Positions 7,701 to 14,272 of a stretch of 64,000 bases of DNA are shown one piece after another. The DNA is from Paraglaciecola sp030730205. GTDB lineage: Bacteria > Pseudomonadota > Gammaproteobacteria > Enterobacterales > Alteromonadaceae. Where the stretch lies: NCBI RefSeq assembly GCF_052119645.1, contig NZ_JBGQOM010000002.1, forward strand, positions 248,001 to 312,000, given 5' to 3'. Position numbers and translations under genes: made by a program. The notes beneath the pieces were generated by a model that was not told the origin of the DNA, did not search any database, and saw nothing but the letters and a program-made list of their open reading frames with translations. How positions within the stretch are numbered: the stretch's first letter is position 1; each line of letters starts with the position of its first letter.

Positions 7701-8392
7701 TTACTTAACAGCACATTGAATTTAACTGAAGGCATGTTACCAGTTGGCTTTCGGCGTATAATACTGAGTTCGTTTGTTCCCTCAAGTAAAGAATCCACCT
7801 CGATGACACATTGAGTGTCATAAGCCGTTCGTTTACCCTCAATAATACGTTTACACCTTGTCGTATTTTTTTTACCTGATTCTTGCTCGGTAATTAGGAA
7901 TACGTCACTTCGACCAGAACTAACCAGAATAACCACGTCTTCTTGAATATCAGTTTGCGTTCTTGCACTAATCAGTATTGTATCAATATGTTTGCTATCA
8001 CAACTGCCAGAAAATGCTAACAAAGCCAATTCAGTTTCATCAAATTCGTTTAATAATTTCTTATATTTTGTGGGGTATTCTGGGGAAATACTGCCTGATA
8101 TACCGCTCTTAGGTATTTTATATTCATTTGCAGAATAATAAGTACCATCCTTGGATTGCACTTTAAAACAAATCAAATCTGACTTTAGAGGAGCTAAAAA
8201 TATTGATAATTCATTGTGGTTGTCTATCGCAGAGCGAAACATAATACCCGCAATAACACGCCCACTAACAGGGACATTGGAATTGTACTTTTCATTAAAC
8301 GATTCTTGCACTAATGGCAAAGTGCTTTGTGCTTGAGCAAATAGATTAACTGAAATAAAAAATAAAAAAATCCCTATCCACTTCTTTCCCAT
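7697..8392 (-). CDS. exported protein of unknown function, first gene of the protease operon
   Basis: 231 residues with a signal peptide (MGKKWIG, hydrophobic core, cleavage near FAQA-QS at about residue 22). The mature part is mixed alpha/beta with four cysteines (about residues 77, 131, 179 and 195), compatible with disulfides in the periplasm. No known motif is recognised. It heads a tightly coupled operon with a membrane protein and a trypsin-like protease, and the 315-bp gap upstream must hold the promoter. Taken together, all three products are directed to the cell envelope. Confidence 0.7.
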   Translation of the reverse strand: MGKKWIGIFLFFISVNLFAQAQSTLPLVQESFNEKYNSNVPVSGRVIAGIMFRSAIDNHNELSIFLAPLKSDLICFKVQSKDGTYYSANEYKIPKSGISGSISPEYPTKYKKLLNEFDETELALLAFSGSCDSKHIDTILISARTQTDIQEDVVILVSSGRSDVFLITEQESGKKNTTRCKRIIEGKRTAYDTQCVIEVDSLLEGTNELSIIRRKPTGNMPSVKFNVLLSK

Positions 8393-8707
8393 ACTGCCAC
8401 TTCAAGTTTTATTTTTTGTTAATTGATATTACCCATTAATTAAACGTTTGTAATCTTAAAACAACAAAAAGACATTAAAACGACGATATTTTTCTTTTTT
8501 ATCATAGGGTTATACAACAACAAAAAGATATAAACGCGTATATCGCCTAATGTCAGCCCCCTTAGTATTGAATAAGACAATTCAAAGCTGCCGACTGACA
8601 AATCCCCGCTAACTCTTAAAACTAACCCGAAAATTGATAACGTAATTAAAAATTCCGCCTTTAGTTGACCTATTTAAGGTTGAGGCCAACAAAAATAGGA
8701 AACTATC
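8393..8707. other. divergent intergenic region
   Basis: Holds the back-to-back promoters of the protease operon (minus) and of the 114-residue gene (plus). A near-repeat of CAACAAAAAGA occurs at about 8462 and 8519, each followed by an A+T-rich stretch. No gene is visible. Confidence 0.4.
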
Positions 8708-9052
8708 ATGACTGAAGTTCTTGAAATAGATGATTTAAAAATTGGATTAGTGGACGAAACAGATGAATACATCATACTTTATGAGTCGACTGATAAAACT
8801 GAACGCATCGTGTTGTTCAGAAGTATGATTCGGCAAATTGAATATGTACTGCTTTCACCGAGCTTAATCCATACTGCTGAAAATATTCGTTTAACTAAAA
8901 GTTATCTGGAGTTAAATGAATATCACTTATTACTGAATCATCGTAATAAAATTCAGCTATATCAGTTTAAAGACAACAGAATAGCGCTATTTCATGCTTT
9001 TTTTAGAATGACAACTACAGCATTTTTTAACTCAATTGCTGTCCATTCTTAA
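8708..9052 (+). CDS. small island protein of unknown function
   Basis: 114 residues, acidic N-terminal half and hydrophobic C-terminal third (IALFHAFFRMTTTAFFNSIAVHS) but no clear transmembrane helix. No family is recognised. AGGAAA about 8 nt before the ATG supports the start. A strong terminator directly follows, so the gene is a single-gene transcript, like its next two neighbours. Such short monocistronic genes are typical accessory cargo. Confidence 0.6.
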   Translation: MTEVLEIDDLKIGLVDETDEYIILYESTDKTERIVLFRSMIRQIEYVLLSPSLIHTAENIRLTKSYLELNEYHLLLNHRNKIQLYQFKDNRIALFHAFFRMTTTAFFNSIAVHS

Positions 9053-9071
9053 ACTTGAAATAGTATTTTTG

Positions 9072-9093
9072 AGCCAGCTTTGCTGGCTTTTTT
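9072..9093 (+). terminator. intrinsic terminator
   Basis: AGCCAGC (9072-9078), loop TTT, GCTGGCT (9082-9088), then a T run. It ends the transcript of the 114-residue gene. Confidence 0.9.
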
Positions 9094-9276
9094 ATCCCCC
9101 TTGTTTAAGGTGGAGATTTTACGCGAAATTATCCTTTGTTTAGTTACTCGCGTAGAAGTGATCGCGTTTTAATTTGGATATTTTTCAAATTTAACACTCA
9201 ATGCCATCACTCCAACCCACTTTTTTACCATCACCACTGACTATTTACTGTTTTAAACAACAGAACAGGAAAAATC

Positions 9277-9540
9277 ATGAAAGATATAAAAACAGAATTA
9301 AACCTACAACTTGAACCTTTTAAGCCGCCTCTCACTTCTGTTGTTGAGGTGCTTTACGAAGCAGTCGTCATGCACAATTTTGATGAAAACGAAATTCAAC
9401 AAGATTTTGTTAATTCAAGTGAAGAACGCGAGGCTCAAATTATATTTCATCTCAGAAACAACATCGGCATAGAGAAACTTGTGAAGCCTGCGATTGATTT
9501 AGTCAAAAAACTTCATAAAGCGGATTATTTTCCTGACTAA
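9277..9540 (+). CDS. small acidic island protein of unknown function
   Basis: 87 residues, mostly helical, acidic in the middle (ENEIQQDFVNSSEEREAQ). No family is recognised. It has ACAGGAAAA about 7 nt before the ATG. It is followed after 51 bp by another small gene in the same direction, and the two could be one transcript ending at the terminator at 10003-10030. It could be a small antitoxin or immunity-type protein by size and charge, but nothing in the sequence proves it. Confidence 0.55.
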   Translation: MKDIKTELNLQLEPFKPPLTSVVEVLYEAVVMHNFDENEIQQDFVNSSEEREAQIIFHLRNNIGIEKLVKPAIDLVKKLHKADYFPD

Positions 9541-9591
9541 AAGCTTAATTAACTTCGAGAACATTAAAAAACGAGGTTAATCATTAGCACT

Positions 9592-9990
9592 ATGAGTAAG
9601 AAAAAAAGTCAATTTGCTAGAGTTTACAAAAGAAGTAGTCAATCGCCATTCGACGATCATTCAACTTTACTATGGCTCGCTGCAGTAGCTGGCGGTAATG
9701 ATGAAGAACTAAATCTGGATTTCGAACGCTACATCTATGTGCATCGTGAAAGCGATGGCTCTATTTGCGGAATTAGTATCAGTAAAAAGATGCTTTCAGA
9801 AAATCCAGAATTTGAACTTCGTCATCTTGTAGGTGTTGAAATGTATGCGTTTTTATTGCTTTATGTCGAAGAAATTGCAGCATTTTGTGAATTTTTCAGG
9901 GATGAGTTTATTGATATGTTTTTAATACCACCTCTGACTTATTTTACCCTTGCTGAAAAATATTGGCTTGAGAAAATAAGTGATGCTTAA
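9592..9990 (+). CDS. island protein of unknown function
   Basis: 132 residues with a very basic N-terminus (MSKKKSQFARVYKRSS) and an aromatic, hydrophobic C-terminal half. No recognised family and no signal peptide. ACGAGG lies upstream, though its spacing to the ATG is long. It probably shares a transcript with the 87-residue gene, ended by the strong terminator right after the stop. A basic protein following an acidic one resembles a two-gene toxin-antitoxin or effector-immunity layout; that reading is weak. Confidence 0.55.
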   Translation: MSKKKSQFARVYKRSSQSPFDDHSTLLWLAAVAGGNDEELNLDFERYIYVHRESDGSICGISISKKMLSENPEFELRHLVGVEMYAFLLLYVEEIAAFCEFFRDEFIDMFLIPPLTYFTLAEKYWLEKISDA

Positions 9991-10002
9991 TATTAAGCTT
10001 TA

Positions 10003-10030
10003 AGCGAACCAGTTGGTTCGCTTTTTTTTT
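10003..10030 (+). terminator. intrinsic terminator
   Basis: AGCGAACC (10003-10010), loop AGTT, GGTTCGCT (10015-10022), then nine T. It sits 12 bp after the 132-residue gene and 20 bp before the opposing stop at 10050. Confidence 0.95.
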
Positions 10031-10049
10031 ATAGCTGCATAGCATCAAA

Positions 10050-10643
10050 TTAGCTATTCCAATCATCATCACTTGTTGAACTAATTTCAAAATCATCAAT
10101 AACGCTAGAGTTAAGATCATCATTACTAAATATGTCAACATCATGGCTCATGTCGCTGCCATAAGGGTTACCAGCAACATCTATACATCCAGTCATCGGC
10201 AGGCCAGTCGCAGGATTTACTCCCCAATCATCATCATTATCTAAACCAAGCCCCACTTGATTTCTAGCGTACCCATAGTATTCAATAGCCGATGATTTTA
10301 CATTGGTTCTTGGTGAATGTGAGCGCTGTCTAGCCCCCTTAATTTTCTCTATTTTTATACGTCTATCATTTTCAAATCTGCGCTGTTCTTGCTTATAAAA
10401 CGCTGAGCCTCCAATGTAAGGATAAGGCTTTACTTCGACAGGAGCTTTTACAAATAAACCATAAAAAACATAGAAATAAGCAAATATGCCAACCAAAAAG
10501 CCATATAGTAATGTGCCATGAAAAAATAAAAATATAGATATACAAATGAGTAAAAACGTCTTCGTTAATTCGATTAAAACATGTTCAATCATTAAATCTT
10601 TTCGGGTTTGTCTGTCTTGTTTAGAGCTTTTAAAGTTGTCCAT
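10050..10643 (-). CDS. membrane protein with acidic C-terminal tail, unknown function
   Basis: 197 residues. A basic N-terminus (DRQTRKD) is followed by two closely spaced hydrophobic helices (about residues 26-66), then a basic region (residues 85-115) and an acidic, Ser/Asp-rich tail. In the tail the segment NPATGLPMTG...DVAGNPYG (about residues 143-163) looks like a short linear motif of the NPxTGLPM...GNPYG type that I associate with various accessory-genome proteins; its function is unknown to me. The GGAAAAGC upstream of the ATG is a plausible ribosome site. Monocistronic, convergent with the upstream plus-strand gene. Confidence 0.6.
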   Translation of the reverse strand: MDNFKSSKQDRQTRKDLMIEHVLIELTKTFLLICISIFLFFHGTLLYGFLVGIFAYFYVFYGLFVKAPVEVKPYPYIGGSAFYKQEQRRFENDRRIKIEKIKGARQRSHSPRTNVKSSAIEYYGYARNQVGLGLDNDDDWGVNPATGLPMTGCIDVAGNPYGSDMSHDVDIFSNDDLNSSVIDDFEISSTSDDDWNS

Positions 10644-10985
10644 CTGCTTTTCCTAAAATCGATGAACATCTTAATTTAATAATAAAAAAGCCGAAGTCAA
10701 AAGAAAAATCGGCATATTTTTCATATTGCAAGACTACTTATTAATGACTGCGAGTAACAAGTTACTTGAAGTCAGTTTGTGCTCTTATCTTATGAAAATG
10801 GCTGATTCAGCGGGAGACCGCTGAGAAAATATTGAGAGTGTGAGCAGCGTTGATAACGATGTGTGCAATTGACTATTTTCTTTTAAAAGTCTAAAGAAAA
10901 CTGGCTTTCACAGGCTTAAATCCATTTCTAGGAACGTCATCCTGGATTAAAAAAATGGCGCTCGATAATGAGCGCCACTTTGGTT
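10644..10985. other. intergenic region with hairpins
   Basis: Contains the promoter of the 197-residue gene, a GC hairpin CAGCGG-GAGA-CCGCTG (10808-10823) with no T run, and at its right edge the terminator of the next minus-strand gene. No open reading frame is convincing. Confidence 0.5.
10949..10977 (-). terminator. intrinsic terminator of the winged-helix/nuclease-like gene
   Basis: On the minus strand GGCGCTC-ATTATC-GAGCGCC (arms 10970-10976 and 10957-10963) is followed by ATTTTTTT. Confidence 0.9.
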
Positions 10986-11867
10986 TTAACGGTAGAACAT
11001 TTCTGTTAATTCATCGCAATACTTTGTACGATAAACGATTGTTTGTTTGAGTAACTGAACGTCACTTACAGACATAAGTGGCTGTTTTGTTTTTGCGCTT
11101 CTCACTTCAGTCAATTCATCAAATAATTGAGTATGAAAACGCTTAATATCATCTAAAATTTTTTTAGATTGCGAAATCAGAAACACTTTTTCATAAAATC
11201 CGGCTTTAATTGCTTCAAGATATCGGAGTAAGATGGTGCTTCTTTGCGCTTTGGTCTTAAATGAGTTTTCTATCTCAACCGCAATAATATGATCACCTTC
11301 GCCTGTTTTTTCTACTATTAAACCGTCTACGATCCGAGTGTCTGCTCTAGTTAACTGTCTTTTAAATTCCCTTTCTGTCATAAACCCATTGTACCTAAAT
11401 AGCTTTGGATCATGCCTCGCTGTCTCATGCATCAAGCGCATTAAAATGTGGGAGTTCATCAAATCATGCATTATTGAATTTTGGTTTACTCCAGCTTCCG
11501 GCGGGTTAAAGCGCCGAAAAGGTATCGAAATCCCAACCATTTGTTCAGCAAATTTGGCACCGTCGTTATCACAAATGTAGATGCGTCCATCTGTCGAACG
11601 ATGAGTCTCAACGAGTATCAATAAGTTTCGTTTTACTAGCTTATTGAGATGCTCCAGTGACTGTCGCCTGGATATCTTGTAAAGATTAGCGATAACCGTT
11701 GGGGACGTAAGGCCAAATCGCGCTGCTAACAATACAGTTAAAATGAGTCTACTACGGCCAATTTCATTATTGTTATTGCCAAACTCACGTCGCATTAAAA
11801 TTTTAAAGTAACGGTCATATGTAGAAGCCCAATCATTACTCATTAAAGTATTACTTTTACTCGTCAT
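10986..11867 (-). CDS. winged-helix protein with nuclease-fold-like C-terminal domain (replication-relaxation type?)
   Basis: 293 residues. Residues about 30-90 (SRLILTVLLAARFG, then TSPTVIANLYKISRRQSLEHLNKLVKRNLL) form a winged helix-turn-helix. Residues about 145-260 have the layout of a PD-(D/E)xK-like fold: RIVDGLIVEK, then IIAVEIENSFKTK, with Asp, Glu-x-Glu and Lys in the right order. This architecture is like the replication-relaxation/mobilisation accessory proteins on mobile elements, but I could not check. I chose the ATG at 11867 because AGGAA lies 7 nt upstream; the frame is open to 11939. A palindrome lies just upstream, suggesting autoregulation. It borders the hairpin-rich region at 12.1-12.4 kb, so a role in transfer or replication of the island is plausible. 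Confidence 0.55.
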   Translation of the reverse strand: MTSKSNTLMSNDWASTYDRYFKILMRREFGNNNNEIGRSRLILTVLLAARFGLTSPTVIANLYKISRRQSLEHLNKLVKRNLLILVETHRSTDGRIYICDNDGAKFAEQMVGISIPFRRFNPPEAGVNQNSIMHDLMNSHILMRLMHETARHDPKLFRYNGFMTEREFKRQLTRADTRIVDGLIVEKTGEGDHIIAVEIENSFKTKAQRSTILLRYLEAIKAGFYEKVFLISQSKKILDDIKRFHTQLFDELTEVRSAKTKQPLMSVSDVQLLKQTIVYRTKYCDELTEMFYR

Positions 11868-11882
11868 ATACATTCCTATTTT

Positions 11883-11900
11883 TTGATTACAACTAATCAA
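11883..11900. promoter_or_regulatory. perfect inverted repeat, putative operator
   Basis: TTGATTA-CAAC-TAATCAA, seven-bp arms, ends 15 bp upstream of the ATG at 11867 and just before its ribosome site. The position fits an operator bound by the winged-helix protein itself. Confidence 0.55.
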
Positions 11901-11939
11901 AAATAGAAGCAGCGCTTGCGAAATATGTTCGTTTACCAA

Positions 11940-12590
11940 CTCGCAAACTGTCGTTTTTTGTTTCTTGCGACTTAAACTCTTTTGTCGACACGTAATACGA
12001 TAGTTTAATCGCTACAAAAAAAAGCATTAGGATATTCCTTTGGAATAGCCCAACAGTCTTAAAAGGCCCGTCATCTCTGATGTCACATTCGTGACGAGCT
12101 GACTTTACGTGTCTGTCGCCACTAGCCCTTCAAGCCAAATCGGCGCATACGAGCTTCGCCCGTACTACCCCCAAAATCGCCAGCGAGAACGACGTTTTTC
12201 AAACATGTCGTTTCAGCATTCGCTGACGCTTAATTTTCTTTCGAAAATAAAAGGTTTGCTGATAAGTTGTGCCAACTTTCCAACAAATTTTTGCGAAGGC
12301 AAAAACAATTCTGGGGGTAGTACGGGCAAGCCGCACGCGCCGGACTTCGTCGAACAAAACTTTGTTTTTTATCGACTACGCGAATTACTGGTTTGTTTCA
12401 CAAACGTTATTTTTGCAGTTTGTCATGCTGACAACAACTGCGACAGTCACTTTCAGTAAAAAGCGAATCTAACCCAATCTTGGTTTCACAAAGCTTTAAT
12501 AGATTACAAATCAAACAATCAAATAAAAAAGATTGCATTTGAAAACTCAATCATTAATGTAATTTTAAAGTCATCTACGAATAAAAAATA
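11940..12590. other. 650-bp non-coding, hairpin-dense region, possible origin of transfer or replication
   Basis: The overlapping plus-strand reading frames here (12109-12472) have unlikely protein sequences and run through perfect inverted repeats, so I treat the region as non-coding. Hairpins: TCAGC/GCTGA 12213-12226, TTTTTGC/GCAAAAA 12288-12305, AACAAA/TTTGTT 12353-12366, GTTTGT/ACAAAC 12391-12405, TTGTCA/TGACAA 12420-12434. A large inverted repeat encloses the first two. It lies upstream of a mobilisation-like gene. No DnaA boxes or clear iterons were noticed. Confidence 0.5.
12142..12341. repeat. large inverted repeat with 16-bp perfect core
   Basis: GCCCGTACTACCCCCA at 12158-12173 is exactly inverted at 12312-12327. 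Similarity extends outward to GGCGC (12142) and GCGCC (12341), about 36 bp per arm with a few mismatches and one-base gaps. The arms are 138 bp apart. It could be paired relaxase or initiator sites, the termini of a small non-autonomous element, or the base of a structured RNA. I saw no target duplication outside the arms. Confidence 0.85.
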
Positions 12591-12842
12591 ATGAGTGAAG
12601 TAATAGCGCATAGAGTTTTGCTAACACTATTGTCAGTCATTACAGCCTTTTGTTTGCCTTCATTTTTGCTTGCAAGCCTAGATAAATTAGAAGCCCAAAG
12701 CCTTATTTATGTATTTGTAAATATAGGCTTTTTTTGGAAAATTCACTTCGGGATTGTGAGATACGAAAAAGAGGTAGAACTTCGCGAATTTGAACGCTCT
12801 GGTTGGACTTTATTGAGTTATTCACTATTGAGATTTTATTAA
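12591..12842 (+). CDS. small membrane protein, unknown function
   Basis: 83 residues with two predicted transmembrane helices (about residues 8-28 and 34-52: FCLPSFLLASLDKLEAQSL separates them) and a charged cytoplasmic tail. No family is recognised. It is followed after 15 bp by a 26-residue single-span protein with a strong ribosome site, so the two probably form a small operon. Island cargo. Confidence 0.5.
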   Translation: MSEVIAHRVLLTLLSVITAFCLPSFLLASLDKLEAQSLIYVFVNIGFFWKIHFGIVRYEKEVELREFERSGWTLLSYSLLRFY

Positions 12843-12857
12843 AAAGTAGGAGTTGAA

Positions 12858-12938
12858 ATGGAACAACTTTGGTTTTTATTACCGCTATTTGTATTTATTG
12901 TCGGTGGATTCTGGTTAGTCAAAAAGTTAAAACGCTAG
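12858..12938 (+). CDS. 26-residue single-span membrane microprotein
   Basis: MEQLWFLLPLFVFIVGGFWL continues VKKLKR: one hydrophobic helix with a basic cytoplasmic end. AGGAG lies 5 nt before the ATG, an excellent ribosome site, and it follows the 83-residue membrane gene by 15 bp. Too short for normal gene callers; function unknown. Tiny single-span proteins like this often modulate a larger membrane partner or act as type I toxins, but neither is shown. Confidence 0.55.
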   Translation: MEQLWFLLPLFVFIVGGFWLVKKLKR

Positions 12939-12948
12939 CCACTTCAAA

Positions 12949-13053
12949 CTATTTTTCTTTTGATATAAAACGCAACATAATTTTAGGTAAAAAGACATAG
13001 GTCGCTAGTAATACTGCTGAAATTAAGGCTATAGCTATCAAGGAATAGATCAT
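12949..13053 (-). CDS. 34-residue single-span membrane microprotein
   Basis: MIYSLIAIALISAVLLATYV then a short basic tail (MLRFISKEK): one hydrophobic helix. GAGGAC lies 8 nt before the ATG. It converges on the 26-residue gene, the stops 10 bp apart. Function unknown. The head-to-head arrangement of two microproteins could allow antisense overlap of their 3' ends. Confidence 0.5.
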   Translation of the reverse strand: MIYSLIAIALISAVLLATYVFLPKIMLRFISKEK

Positions 13054-13186
13054 TTTTATGTCCTCATTGCCAAGGAAGGCGAACTCATTAGTTAATTACT
13101 CCCATACAGTTAATTCTTTTGTAAGAGCAGTTTAATAAATTCGAGGCTCAATAGAAAATATATAAATCTAACTCCTAATAGAAATA

Positions 13187-14269
13187 TTAAAGATCAGCAA
13201 TGATGCTATTTAGCTCACGTTTAATGCTACCAGAGGATTGGCTTAAATCAACAGTACAGAATTTCAACTTGTGGCCCTGGATTAAAACCGATTCACGATG
13301 TGTTACCCCCATTGACGGATGTAACAACATCCCTTCGGACTTTAACGACAACAAATCTGATTGCTCTTCTTGCGAACGTAAATAGCTATATAATTGGTAA
13401 ATGTAGTTACTCTTGTAGGACTCCCCGCCAAACTGAGCGCTTTGCGTGATTGAAGTAAACTTTGTATCAATAATTAATCGGCGGTTTTGAGTCTCATTTT
13501 CAAGCAAAATATCTAGTTTCATTCCTGGCAGTAAATTGGCAATATTTGAAGTCATATCTTCTATCTGCCAGGCGAGTTTTTTACCGCCTTTAACTGTCCA
13601 TTCAGTCTCTAAATTTAGTGAATAAAAGCCATGTACTGCTTTTTCAAAAAGCCTTCTAACCCAATGTTCCTGTTTATCTGGACTAGGCAGCAATTGATGT
13701 CCCACCGACTCATTAATCAGGGCGAGATTTAGCATTAATTCAGCCGTTGCGACAACTTTTTTGTCCTCCAGTTCGTGTCGTGAAAAACGTTCATTTTGTG
13801 GTCTGTAAGCGCAAAAATGACCAACTGAAACACCTTGTCCAACATAGTCCGCCAGTAGCTTTTTTGCTTTGCTCTTCAGTACCGGATTTCTCACCACTTT
13901 TAGACTTTTATTGAGCGCATAGGCAACATATTGATTTCGAAGTGTATCCGATGAAAGCTCTTCAAATTCGCACGCGACCTTACCTTGTAACAACAACATC
14001 TTTCGAGTGGTTTCGAGAGAGTTAATTCTGCCCCTTACCCGAGTTAAATGAGCTTGTGTTTGCCGATATCCATGAGATAGTTGACGTCGCAATCGTTGCG
14101 ATACCTGATTACATAAAACATCTGCAACCAGATCAGCCAAATGTTCATCCATATTTTCACTACCCACATAGCTTTGCGCCTGATATCGAAAATCTGACGC
14201 ATACAACATAAGTAACCAAAGGTTTTGCAGCGGTATGCCTTGGCATGTGTTAACAGCGGGTATTCCCAT
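13187..14269 (-). CDS. mcrC: McrC-type nuclease subunit of McrBC type IV restriction
   Basis: 360 residues. It starts IPLQNLWLLMLYASDF, the McrC N-terminal signature, and has a PD-(D/E)xK nuclease core near the C-terminus: GMKLDILLEN (Asp at about residue 253) and LIIDTKF (Asp-Thr-Lys at about 267-269). McrC is recruited to the McrB ring and cleaves DNA with modified cytosine. It starts 3 bp after the mcrB stop, so translation is coupled. Length is near the E. coli protein (348). Assignment is strong; the exact DNA modification recognised is set by McrB. Confidence 0.92.
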   Translation of the reverse strand: MGIPAVNTCQGIPLQNLWLLMLYASDFRYQAQSYVGSENMDEHLADLVADVLCNQVSQRLRRQLSHGYRQTQAHLTRVRGRINSLETTRKMLLLQGKVACEFEELSSDTLRNQYVAYALNKSLKVVRNPVLKSKAKKLLADYVGQGVSVGHFCAYRPQNERFSRHELEDKKVVATAELMLNLALINESVGHQLLPSPDKQEHWVRRLFEKAVHGFYSLNLETEWTVKGGKKLAWQIEDMTSNIANLLPGMKLDILLENETQNRRLIIDTKFTSITQSAQFGGESYKSNYIYQLYSYLRSQEEQSDLLSLKSEGMLLHPSMGVTHRESVLIQGHKLKFCTVDLSQSSGSIKRELNSIIADL

Positions 14270-14272
14270 GCT

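Noticed and set aside
12142..12341. Retron-like or DGR-like RNA
   Set aside because: Inverted ends around a structured region recall a retron msr-msd, but no reverse transcriptase gene lies anywhere in the window.
12109..12472. Two overlapping plus-strand reading frames of 116 and 67 codons
   Set aside because: They run through perfect inverted repeats and hairpins, have no ribosome sites, and the protein sequences are not plausible; the region is better read as non-coding.
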